From assembly GCA_934090595.1 (NCBI GenBank), contig CAKOJO010000023.1:1-15781 (forward strand): a stretch of DNA of 15,781 bases, written 5' to 3'. The first letter of the stretch is position 1; each line of letters opens with the position of its first letter. A program made the position numbers and the translations under genes. The notes below the pieces were generated by a model that did not search any database, was not told the DNA's origin, and saw nothing but the letters and a program-made list of their open reading frames with translations. Shown here one piece after another: positions 7,337 through 14,545 of this stretch. Origin of the DNA: an uncultured Bacilli bacterium. GTDB lineage: Bacteria; Bacillota_I; Bacilli_A; RF39; UBA660.

Positions 7337-8809
7337 ATGAATGGTAAATTATCTATAAAACCTTTGGAAGAAGACAATATATTATTAACATATATTATGG
7401 CTTGTTCTTCTAATTACGATTATGAGATAGATATTAGTTCATCATTAGATAGAAGCTTTGAGGAAATTATTTCTGATTCATATGACTTTGATCAAAATAT
7501 TGATTATTGTATTTCGATGTGTGAAGATAATGAACGTTTAGAAGTTTTAGAAAAGATTAAGAATGATAGATTAAATTATCTTAGAAATGTTTCCGATATT
7601 GAGTTTTTCTATGAGCCAAAAGTTGTTGCAAAGTTTGTTAGAGATAATCCTATTTTGCTTACTAAGAGAATTATTTTTAGTGATTATGATTTATTAAATA
7701 GTAATTTAATTGAGGAAATTGAGAGTTCTTTTGGAGAAAATACTTCAAATATATATTTTAAGATTGAGGGCAACTATTCTTTAATTACGTTTGATGAATA
7801 TAAAAAAACTACTGATTCTATAAATAAAAAAATTGCTGAAATAGAAAGATTTGATTTTTCTCCTTTAGAAAAGATAATGTATGTTTATGATATGGTAAGG
7901 GATAAGGTTTACTTAGAAGTTGATGAGAATGAAGATAAGCTGAACTCTAGAAATTTATCTTCTGCCCTACTTGGTGATAAAATTGTATGTGTTGGATATT
8001 CTGTAATATTTCAAACTTTACTTAATAAGTTAGGTATTGATTGTCACAAAATTAGACTTGATAGTCTTGATCATGATGGTGGTCATGCAAGGGTTGCTAT
8101 ACATGTTAAAGATGAAAAGTATGATGTTGATGGTGTTTACTTTTTTGATCCTACTTGGGATAGTAAAAGAAATAAAGATGATAATAAGTTTTTATCATCG
8201 TATAAATATTTTGCTTTAACTAAAACAAAAATGGATAAAGAGGACAAGGATAAACTTATTGATAAAAGTTTTCCGTATTTTTCTTCAGATATTGCTTGGG
8301 AGTTTGATGATTTAGTAGATGAAGTTGGCTTTAAAGAATTACCAAATTATCTTGTAGACTCTATTAACTCTATGTCTTACTTGGTTACTGGTAATAATCT
8401 TATTAGCAAATTATGGTCTCATCCTTTAACAATGGATATGTTTAATCCTGATAAAGATGAAATTAGTGAAAAAATATATGAATTAACGAATTATTTTGAT
8501 GTTTTAATTAGTGCTGATGTTTTACTTGAGGTTTTATATAATGTTAGAAAACAACAATATTATTCTAATCCAGAAAAGTATCCTTTTAATTTGGATGATT
8601 TTTATAGAACTATGCTTATATCTGACTGGGAATTTGATACTAGTGAAATTAATAAAATTATGATGAATTTTAGGAATGATGAATATAATAGAAAGATTAA
8701 ATTTCTTGAGGCTATTAAATTTGTGGAAGAAAGTGAGTTAGATAAACGTATTGAACAAGTAAAACTTACTAAGACGCTTAGAAATATTTATAATAATAAG
8801 ACAAAATAA
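7337..8809 (+). CDS. Transglutaminase-like (papain-fold) superfamily protein, cytoplasmic
   Basis: 490 residues from ATG 7337, preceded by GGGGG (7324-7328). The in-frame TTG at 7322 touches that ribosome site and is rejected. No signal peptide or membrane segment. The centre has a complete transglutaminase-like triad: C218 in KIVCVGYS, H250 in DGGHARVAIHV and D271 in FFDPTWDS. This arrangement is shared by peptidase-like members such as TGc/CysPc proteins, some of which act as proteases or peptide cyclases. The N-terminal 170 residues and the C-terminal 200 helical, charged residues match nothing I recognise. Monocistronic, with its own strong promoter and terminator. Substrate unknown; absence of a secretion signal argues for an intracellular role despite the wall-related neighbours. 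Confidence 0.85.
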   Translation: MNGKLSIKPLEEDNILLTYIMACSSNYDYEIDISSSLDRSFEEIISDSYDFDQNIDYCISMCEDNERLEVLEKIKNDRLNYLRNVSDIEFFYEPKVVAKFVRDNPILLTKRIIFSDYDLLNSNLIEEIESSFGENTSNIYFKIEGNYSLITFDEYKKTTDSINKKIAEIERFDFSPLEKIMYVYDMVRDKVYLEVDENEDKLNSRNLSSALLGDKIVCVGYSVIFQTLLNKLGIDCHKIRLDSLDHDGGHARVAIHVKDEKYDVDGVYFFDPTWDSKRNKDDNKFLSSYKYFALTKTKMDKEDKDKLIDKSFPYFSSDIAWEFDDLVDEVGFKELPNYLVDSINSMSYLVTGNNLISKLWSHPLTMDMFNPDKDEISEKIYELTNYFDVLISADVLLEVLYNVRKQQYYSNPEKYPFNLDDFYRTMLISDWEFDTSEINKIMMNFRNDEYNRKIKFLEAIKFVEESELDKRIEQVKLTKTLRNIYNNKTK

Positions 8810-8829
8810 AAGACCAATTGGTCTTTTTT
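8808..8829. terminator. Bidirectional terminator between convergent genes
   Basis: AAAAGACC (8808-8815), AATT, GGTCTTTT (8820-8827): a near-perfect palindrome with T-runs on both strands. It lies between the stop codons of the plus-strand transglutaminase-like gene (8807-8809) and the minus-strand DHHW gene (8828-8830), so it overlaps both and should serve both. Confidence 0.85.
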
Positions 8830-9970
8830 ACATGCCTAGATGTTTTTTAATCATATTGTATGAGAATGCATCGTTTGATTGAGATGGAATGAATACTACA
8901 TAGTCTATATTATAGGTTTTAACATAATAGTTTATACTATTTTTACTGGTATTGTGTCTATAGTCAATTGAAATCATTTTATTAAAATCATGTACACTTA
9001 ATGTTTCTAGAATGTTGGTAAATGATGATCCTACATATAAAATATTAGGTAAATCTTTTCTATTTGTATCAATAATAGTAAAGGCATTATCTCCTTCCAT
9101 ATAAGAGTCTTCATAGTTATTTCCTTTTCCATATACTTTTTTATTGGATACTTTTAAGTCTTCATATCTAGTATAGTTAATATTGAACTTAGGTACTAGA
9201 TATAGTTCTTCTAAAGAAGGTTTAACGCTTTGTCCTAATTGATTATTAAATGAACCATTTATAATTGTTTTTTCTATAGTGTATAGATCTTCTAGATTGT
9301 TTTGTTTTAGTCTATTATCATTTGTTACTTGTTTTATTTTATTATATAGAATATTTGCACCACGTGGTGTTATATGATGATCATTTGTGTAATAGTATCT
9401 AATGTTTTTATCTTTAAATAGTTCATAAGCATCTATTAAGATAACATTATTATTTAGATTTTGTTTTACAATGTCTATACTTTTATTATAAATAGTATCA
9501 CTACTGATGTAACTGTTTGGTAGATTATCTTTTTCTACAGCATCTTTTCTAGGAATAGATAAAAATATAAACTTAGTATTGTTTGTTGTTACTTCATCTG
9601 CTACTTTGTTTATGTTGTATGTACTTTGTTTTACATTTTCTAAGTAAGTATCTTCATTATTTATTCTTTGATATGCTGAATATAATTCATTATTATTTCC
9701 TTTTACTACATCACCATTATATCTTTGAAATTGAAATAAATAGTATCCTTTAACTAATTTATCTCTAAAGGCAATTTGATCTGAGAATGCTGTTGTTAAA
9801 GTATCTAGGTATGTTCCATTTATTAGTGTTTTTAATGAAAACTTTGGAAATGTTGTAAGTGTTCTTTTTTCTACAGTACTTATTTCATTATTATTAGTAA
9901 GTGTTATAAACATAAATGTATATATTATAATAATGAATGTAATAGTAAATATTGTTTTTATTTTTTTCAT
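8828..9970 (-). CDS. DHHW/AlgJ-like SGNH-fold protein, probable extracytoplasmic O-acetyltransferase partner of MBOAT
   Basis: 380 residues; ATG 9970 follows AAAGGAGG. Seen: an N-terminal hydrophobic anchor (about 5-25), then an extracytoplasmic domain of the DHHW/AlgJ/AlgX type. The D-x-H pair lies in TNDHHITPRGA (195-205; D197, H199) and the likely nucleophile serine in LYVGSSFTN (S316). FLSIPRKD (136-143) is another family block. The hallmark DHHW reads DHHI here. Known for the family: these proteins move acetyl groups, delivered through the membrane by an MBOAT protein, onto secreted polysaccharide. Its start lies 10 nt after the stop of the MBOAT gene, so the two form an operon. The acceptor polymer is unknown. 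Confidence 0.85.
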   Translation of the reverse strand: MKKIKTIFTITFIIIIYTFMFITLTNNNEISTVEKRTLTTFPKFSLKTLINGTYLDTLTTAFSDQIAFRDKLVKGYYLFQFQRYNGDVVKGNNNELYSAYQRINNEDTYLENVKQSTYNINKVADEVTTNNTKFIFLSIPRKDAVEKDNLPNSYISSDTIYNKSIDIVKQNLNNNVILIDAYELFKDKNIRYYYTNDHHITPRGANILYNKIKQVTNDNRLKQNNLEDLYTIEKTIINGSFNNQLGQSVKPSLEELYLVPKFNINYTRYEDLKVSNKKVYGKGNNYEDSYMEGDNAFTIIDTNRKDLPNILYVGSSFTNILETLSVHDFNKMISIDYRHNTSKNSINYYVKTYNIDYVVFIPSQSNDAFSYNMIKKHLGM

Positions 9971-9980
9971 GTTTCCTCCT

Positions 9981-11363
9981 TTAGAATCTAAAGTATATAA
10001 ATGGATTGTATGTAGATTGTGCTAAAAACATAATTGATATAATGAATAAGATTATTAGACCTATGTATTTTATAATATTAAATATTAATTTGTCTTTAAA
10101 CTTATCGCATATAACGTAGTATATATTTGTTGAGAATATAGTTGCTAGTATGAAATATATGTAATATGTTTCAATATATATACGTGACTCCATAAGTGAT
10201 ATGGTTGTTATATCAAAGCTAAACATTGCGCTTATTATGTTGTAGAATTGATTTAGATTGTCCACTCTAAAGAGAACCCAACCAAATAGTATTATAAGTA
10301 ATGCATAGATGTGTTTTAGGATGTTTGGTGTCTTTTTTAAGTATTTTGATAGAACAAATTTTTCTAGTGATAGGAATATTAAATAGTAAAGTCCCCATAG
10401 AATGAAGTTGTATGCTGCTCCATGCCAGAATCCTGTTAATAACCAGACTATGCTCATGTTTAGTATTTGTCTTTTTATTCCTTTTCTATTTCCACCGAGT
10501 GGAATGTATACATAGTCTCTAAACCAAGTTGATAGTGATATGTGCCATCTTCTCCAGAAGTCTGTGATTGATTTTGCCATGTATGGAAAGTTAAAGTTTT
10601 CTAGGAAATGGAAACCAAATATTCTACCTAGTCCAATTGCCATATCAGAGTATGCTGAGAAGTCAAAGTATATTTGAAACATATATGCTATTGCCCCGAT
10701 CCATGATGTTGTAAAGGAATAGTTTCCTGCGAAGATGATGTCCGCTAATTTACCCATTTGATTGGCTATGATTAGTTTTTTGGCAAATCCTAGAATGAAT
10801 CTTTCTATACCATATGATATGTCTTCAAATGATGTTGTTCTTTTAGTTATTTCTTTTTCAATGGTTTGGTATCTTACGATTGGTCCAGCGATTAGTTGTG
10901 GAAATAGACTAACGTATAATAGTAATAGTAAGTAGTTTTTTTGGACTTTTACTTCTTTTTTATAGACGTCTATTACATAACTCATTGCTTGGAATGTATA
11001 GAATGATATTCCTATAGGCATTATTATGTTTAATAGTTTTATATCTATATTAAATAGGTTATTTATGTTTGATAAAAAGAAGTTAGTATATTTATAAAAC
11101 ATTAATACTAATATATTAATTATTATTGTAATTATAAGTATTTGTTTTCTTTTGGTTTTATATTTATCTATTAGAATGGCTCCTAGAAAGTCTGCTAAAA
11201 CAACAAGCATCATTATAAGTAGATATTTTAATCCTCCAAAAGCATAAAATAATAAACTAAATAGTAATAGTGTATAGTTTTTAAGTTTTTTTGGACTTAA
11301 AAAATAGAATAATAGTAATATTGGTAAGAAACCAAATATAAAAATTGAACTGCTAAATACCAT
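9981..11363 (-). CDS. MBOAT-family membrane O-acyltransferase (AlgI/PatA/DltB type)
   Basis: Polytopic membrane protein of 460 residues, the usual length of AlgI/PatA proteins. Seen: an N-terminal VFSSSIFIFGFLPILL start typical of AlgI, PIGISFYTFQ (116-125), IAGPIVRY (158-165), FDFSAYSDMAIGLGRIFGF (233-251), FPYMAKSITDFWRRWHISLS (259-278, H274), WFRDYVYIPLGGNR (280-293) and the catalytic-histidine motif GFWHGA (311-316, H314). It takes acyl groups from a cytoplasmic donor and passes them across the membrane, here presumably to the DHHW protein encoded directly downstream. Start supported by GGGAGAG just upstream. AlgI-like is favoured over DltB because the partner is DHHW and no dltA or dltC is near. 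Confidence 0.93.
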   Translation of the reverse strand: MVFSSSIFIFGFLPILLLFYFLSPKKLKNYTLLLFSLLFYAFGGLKYLLIMMLVVLADFLGAILIDKYKTKRKQILIITIIINILVLMFYKYTNFFLSNINNLFNIDIKLLNIIMPIGISFYTFQAMSYVIDVYKKEVKVQKNYLLLLLYVSLFPQLIAGPIVRYQTIEKEITKRTTSFEDISYGIERFILGFAKKLIIANQMGKLADIIFAGNYSFTTSWIGAIAYMFQIYFDFSAYSDMAIGLGRIFGFHFLENFNFPYMAKSITDFWRRWHISLSTWFRDYVYIPLGGNRKGIKRQILNMSIVWLLTGFWHGAAYNFILWGLYYLIFLSLEKFVLSKYLKKTPNILKHIYALLIILFGWVLFRVDNLNQFYNIISAMFSFDITTISLMESRIYIETYYIYFILATIFSTNIYYVICDKFKDKLIFNIIKYIGLIILFIISIMFLAQSTYNPFIYFRF

Positions 11364-11382
11364 GATATCTCTCCCTTTAATA

Positions 11383-11411
11383 ATTATAACACAAAGAAAA
11401 AAGAGTTTGAA
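11383..11411 (-). promoter_or_regulatory. Promoter of the MBOAT-DHHW operon, overlapping the upstream terminator
   Basis: Minus strand: -10 TATAAT (11388-11383) with TGT in front (extended -10), 17-nt spacer, -35 TTCAAA (11411-11406), which lies inside the hairpin that terminates the pilin gene. The leader is about 13 nt, just enough for the GGGAGAG ribosome site. Confidence 0.65.
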
Positions 11412-11419
11412 ACTCTTTT
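11397..11419 (-). terminator. Intrinsic terminator of the prepilin-like gene
   Basis: 9-bp stem AAAAGAGTT (11399-11407) / AACTCTTTT (11411-11419) with a 3-nt loop. The minus-strand continuation is T-rich. It lies 19 nt after the pilin stop codon. Confidence 0.75.
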
Positions 11420-11437
11420 GACAATCTTAATTTAAAA

Positions 11438-11971
11438 CTATTTTTTTAGTTGATAATCTGGTTTAATATATTGATCATCAAATGTATCTGGGCATTTAGT
11501 AATACTTGTATATCTTAGTTTTAAAGGATCGCTTTCGTCTTCTTTTTTAGTTTCTTTTCCTTTTAGGTCTTCATCTGCTGCAATGTCTTGATAAGAACCA
11601 ATTACACCTTTTCCGGCAGAACCATCATAAATGCACACATAAACTTCTCCATCTTTTACATATGCTCTTGCAGTAGTATATCCTTTATCAGTCCATGGAC
11701 TACTTGCTAATGGTTTTTCTAGCAAATCAGATGCATTTGTTCCTTTTGCATCTACAAAAACATAAACTCCTCTATCACTTTCTTCTCCTTGTACTTGTCT
11801 TTCTCTAAGTACTGCATTAGTTATGTTTTGTGCATTTAATCTGTCTGCATTAATTTTAGAGTTTTCAATGTAATTAGTTACCATGATGGCAGTTATTCCT
11901 GCTAATATAGCTAGTATTACGATTACTGCTAATAATTCAATTAAAGTAAAACCTTTTTTATTATTTTTCAT
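11438..11971 (-). CDS. Type IV prepilin-like protein
   Basis: 177 residues; ATG 11971 follows GGAGGT. The N-terminus MKNNKKGFTLIELLAVIVIL is a textbook class III signal: a short basic leader, cleavage after G7 by prepilin peptidase, F8 as first mature residue and E12 as the fifth, then the hydrophobic helix that forms the filament core. The rest is a soluble domain with two Cys (C113 in YVCIYDG, C160 in TKCPDTF) that could form a disulfide. It may be a ComGC-like pseudopilin or a surface pilin. No assembly ATPase, platform protein or peptidase is in the window, and it has its own promoter and terminator, so it is encoded alone. Confidence 0.88.
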   Translation of the reverse strand: MKNNKKGFTLIELLAVIVILAILAGITAIMVTNYIENSKINADRLNAQNITNAVLRERQVQGEESDRGVYVFVDAKGTNASDLLEKPLASSPWTDKGYTTARAYVKDGEVYVCIYDGSAGKGVIGSYQDIAADEDLKGKETKKEDESDPLKLRYTSITKCPDTFDDQYIKPDYQLKK

Positions 11972-11999
11972 ATTTAACCTCCATATACTTTATAAGTAA

Positions 12000-12028
12000 A
12001 TTATACAAGAGTTTTTTTATAAAGTAAA
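12000..12028 (-). promoter_or_regulatory. Promoter of the prepilin-like gene
   Basis: Minus strand: -35 TTTACT (12028-12023), 17-nt spacer, -10 TATAAT (12005-12000), about 28 nt upstream of the start codon. Confidence 0.65.
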
Positions 12029-12038
12029 TGATTTTAAT

Positions 12039-12064
12039 AAAAAAAGACACTTTTGTATCTTTTT
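12039..12064 (-). terminator. Intrinsic terminator of spoIVA
   Basis: Minus strand: AAAAAGATAC (12064-12055), TTTT-complement loop (12054-12051), GTGTCTTTTT (12050-12041) with one T-G wobble, followed by more T. It begins 7 nt after the spoIVA stop codon. Confidence 0.75.
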
Positions 12065-12071
12065 ATGTAAA

Positions 12072-13547
12072 CTAAATAACTATTGCAATTAAGTTTCCTG
12101 ATCCTTTGTTAACTACTTTACTCATTGTTTGTTGTAGTTTGAATTGAATGTTTTCTGGCATCATGTTTATTTTAGATTGAATTCCTTCTTGAACTATTTG
12201 ATCTAGACTTCTTCCAAATATTTCGGATGACCAAATGCTATTAGGATCGTTTTTACTATCTTTCATTATGTAGTCTATTAATTCTTTGCTTTGTACTTCT
12301 GTTCCAATGATTGGTTCAAAGCTTGATTCGACGTCTACTCTTATCATGTGAATTGATGGGGCTTTGGCTTTTAGTTTGATTCCATATCTATTTCCTTGTT
12401 TAGTGACTTCTGGTGTATCTAGTGTCATATCACTAAGTGATGGAGTTGCTACACCGTATCCAGTTGCTTTGACCATTTTTAGAGCATATTTAACTTGATC
12501 GTACTCTGCTTTTGATTCTTTGTAGTCTTGGAACATTGAAAGTAGACTTGCTTTACTAGTTATATCTACACCAATCATTTCATTTAAAACAGTATTAAAT
12601 AATTCATCTGGTGCATCTAATCTAATGTTTAGTATCCCTGTTGATGGGTCTACTTTTGACATGTATGCTTTTGATATATATTCACAGTCATTAAAGTGTT
12701 CTAGAATAGTGTCTACATCACGAAGTTTATCGACTTCTACTACGCTTTCTTTTATTTTTTCAACGTATGATTTTTTTACGTAGTGATTAGAGTTTAGAAC
12801 ACCAATCCATTCTGGCATATCTACTGATACTTCAAGTACTGGGAATTCATATAGTGCTTCACGTAAAATATCTGTTACATCTCTTTCATTCATTGATAAA
12901 ACGTCCATAGGTAGAACTGGTACACCGTAGTTATTTCTCATATCTTTAGCTAGTGCTTGAGTCTGTGGATCGGTTGGATGGGTACTGTTTAAGACTACGA
13001 TGAATGGTTTATTAATTGATGTTAATTCTCCGATTACTTTTTCTTCGGCATTTATGTAATCTCCTCTTTCAAAATCTCCGATTGAACCATCTGTTGTTAC
13101 TACTACTCCGATTGTTGAATGATCTTTTATTACTTTTTCTGTTCCTATTTCTGCTGCTTCGATGAATGGAATTTCATCGTTATACCACGGAGTTTTTACC
13201 ATACGTGGTCCATTTTCATCTTCGTATCCTTTGGAGTTTTCAATTACATATCCAACACAGTCTACTAATCTGATGTTGCACTCTAGTTCGTCAACTTTAA
13301 TTTTAGCAACATTGTTTGGTATAAACTTAGGTTCGATTGTCATAATGGTTTTTCCTCCACTTGACTGTGGAAGTTCATCAAGAGTTCTTTTTCTTTCAAA
13401 CTCATCTGTTATATTTGGTATAACAAGAGTTTCTACTACTTTTTTAATAAATGTAGATTTACCTGTTCTTACTGCTCCAACAACCCCTAAATATATGTCT
13501 CCCCCAGTTCTTGTTGCTATGCTTTTTATTATCTCTTCTTTATTCAT
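12072..13547 (-). CDS. spoIVA: Stage IV sporulation protein A (spore coat morphogenetic ATPase)
   Basis: SpoIVA polymerises by ATP hydrolysis on the outer forespore membrane and forms the basement layer on which the spore coat is built. Read from ATG 13547 (491 residues). The start matches relatives: 16 residues up to RTGG, as in B. subtilis, with GAGAGTGAT as ribosome site. The ATG at 13565 has no ribosome site and lies at the likely transcription start. Seen: Walker A GAVRTGKST (24-32, K30), DELPQSSGGKTIMTIEP (57-73), Walker-B-like LVDCVGY (94-100), DHSTIGVVVTTDGSIGD (142-158), PFIVVLNS (181-188) and the C-terminal end GSGNLIAIVI. The family usually has two threonines in IMTTEP; here the second is Ile (I71). 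A candidate sigma-E promoter lies just upstream. Confidence 0.97.
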   Translation of the reverse strand: MNKEEIIKSIATRTGGDIYLGVVGAVRTGKSTFIKKVVETLVIPNITDEFERKRTLDELPQSSGGKTIMTIEPKFIPNNVAKIKVDELECNIRLVDCVGYVIENSKGYEDENGPRMVKTPWYNDEIPFIEAAEIGTEKVIKDHSTIGVVVTTDGSIGDFERGDYINAEEKVIGELTSINKPFIVVLNSTHPTDPQTQALAKDMRNNYGVPVLPMDVLSMNERDVTDILREALYEFPVLEVSVDMPEWIGVLNSNHYVKKSYVEKIKESVVEVDKLRDVDTILEHFNDCEYISKAYMSKVDPSTGILNIRLDAPDELFNTVLNEMIGVDITSKASLLSMFQDYKESKAEYDQVKYALKMVKATGYGVATPSLSDMTLDTPEVTKQGNRYGIKLKAKAPSIHMIRVDVESSFEPIIGTEVQSKELIDYIMKDSKNDPNSIWSSEIFGRSLDQIVQEGIQSKINMMPENIQFKLQQTMSKVVNKGSGNLIAIVI

Positions 13548-13569
13548 ATCATCACTCTCTTTCATTTAA

Positions 13570-13598
13570 CTTATATGTTAAAAAAGATATAATATGAA
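13570..13598 (-). promoter_or_regulatory. Candidate sigma-E promoter of spoIVA
   Basis: Minus strand: -35 TTCATATT (13598-13591), 13-nt spacer, -10 CATATAAG (13577-13570). The B. subtilis sigma-E consensus is roughly kmATATT, 13-15 nt, CATACAnT, so both halves match well. The expected start at about 13563-13565 leaves a short leader with the ribosome site for ATG 13547. This is a motif call only, but spoIVA is sigma-E-driven where it has been studied. Confidence 0.6.
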
Positions 13599-13630
13599 AA
13601 AAACAATAAAATTGTTACACTTTATTGTTT
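13597..13630 (-). terminator. AT-rich intrinsic terminator upstream of spoIVA
   Basis: Perfect 10-bp inverted repeat AAACAATAAA (13601-13610) / TTTATTGTTT (13621-13630), 10-nt loop. On the minus strand it ends in a run of seven T. It would insulate spoIVA from transcription of the unknown operon upstream. The stem is weak (one G-C pair) but the form is canonical. Its T-run abuts the sigma-E -35 element. Confidence 0.55.
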
Positions 13631-13652
13631 CGATAGTACAACATATCTAGTG

Positions 13653-13697
13653 TTCTATTACGCATTTTTTGATTTTTTTTGATTTTGCGTAATAGAA
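13653..13697. repeat. 45-nt palindromic element, copy A
   Basis: Perfect 12-bp arms TTCTATTACGCA (13653-13664) and TGCGTAATAGAA (13686-13697) around a 21-nt T-rich loop (plus strand). It begins 27 nt after the stop codon of the minus-strand gene ending at 13725. Neither strand has a T-run after the hairpin, so it is not a standard terminator. Copy B at 15651-15695 differs at two positions only. Confidence 0.9.
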
Positions 13698-13724
13698 TCA
13701 AACTTTATCTTCTAACTCTAGTTT

Positions 13725-14537
13725 TTAATAACTTAAATAATACAAAATATTATTATCACAGTCATAAACACCAACTTCATATTTTGTTTCTTTTTTATTT
13801 GTATTTGCAGAAATATTATTTTCTTTATAATAGTAATATCCATTTTTAATTGATAATATTTCAATATTATGTTCAAACTTTTTTAGTATTTTTTGATCAA
13901 TTTGTTTAGTACTCCAATTATTATTTTTAATTATATCTTTTTTTATTTGATTACATTTTTCTTCATCAAATACATATGTGTAATAATCAATACCATCATT
14001 TTGTGCATCTTGTCCTTTTACATTATATATTTCAATATTTTTATAATCATCTACTTTTATGCCTAAAACTTGTTTATAATTATTATGATAATCTATGACG
14101 TTATTTTTTAAATAGTATAGTTTTGCATTTTTAACATCCATTATGGCATATATTAAGCTTTTATTGTAATAATATAAATCTTCTCTATCTATTTCTACTG
14201 TTTTTCTATCTATTTTTTCATAGAATTTGTTCATTATATATTCATAAAACTTCTTTTTATTCCAGTTTTTATTATTTTCAATTCTTTTTTTTATTCTATA
14301 TATACTGTCTTTATCATGGGAATTATTTATTTTATATACTTTATATTCATATGAGTTGTCTTTACTATAAATAGTGTAATAATCTATATCATAGTCTTTT
14401 ATTCCTAATTCTAATTTTTCGTACTCTTTATCTTCGTGTGTTTTTATATATAGTGTTGTTATTATTATAGATAAAAAACTAATTAGGATTATAAGTATTA
14501 ATATAATACAAAAATTTCTTTTTTTATTTTTCAACAT
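13725..14537 (-). CDS. Membrane-anchored protein with an internally duplicated domain, unknown function
   Basis: 270 residues; ATG 14537 has AAGGAAT as ribosome site, overlapping the stop codon of the upstream gene (gap 8 nt), so translation is probably coupled. One N-terminal membrane anchor (about 8-31), the rest probably outside. Two halves repeat: about 43-145 and 157-270. Shared landmarks are LGIK, then IDYYT, then IKKxIxxNxNW (83-92 and 198-208), a KF helix, YYY (122-124 and 234-237) and a closing strand ending LYYL (140-143 and 265-268). The second copy, with NGYYYY and VYDCDNNILYYL, recalls widespread uncharacterised small Firmicutes proteins (from memory; unverified). Composition is extreme in Lys, Asn, Ile and Tyr. 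No function can be assigned. Confidence 0.8.
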   Translation of the reverse strand: MLKNKKRNFCIILILIILISFLSIIITTLYIKTHEDKEYEKLELGIKDYDIDYYTIYSKDNSYEYKVYKINNSHDKDSIYRIKKRIENNKNWNKKKFYEYIMNKFYEKIDRKTVEIDREDLYYYNKSLIYAIMDVKNAKLYYLKNNVIDYHNNYKQVLGIKVDDYKNIEIYNVKGQDAQNDGIDYYTYVFDEEKCNQIKKDIIKNNNWSTKQIDQKILKKFEHNIEILSIKNGYYYYKENNISANTNKKETKYEVGVYDCDNNILYYLSY

Positions 14538-14545
14538 ATCATTCC

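Noticed and set aside
8037..8219. Plus-strand frame inside the transglutaminase-like gene
   Set aside because: Out-of-frame shadow over the His and Asp catalytic region.
13162..13569. Plus-strand 135-codon frame opposite spoIVA
   Set aside because: Antisense to the SpoIVA ATPase domain, with no ribosome site.
13653..13697. Palindrome as a Rho-independent terminator
   Set aside because: The arms are strong but the 21-nt loop is long and no T-run follows on either strand; the canonical terminator for this operon is better placed at 13597-13630.
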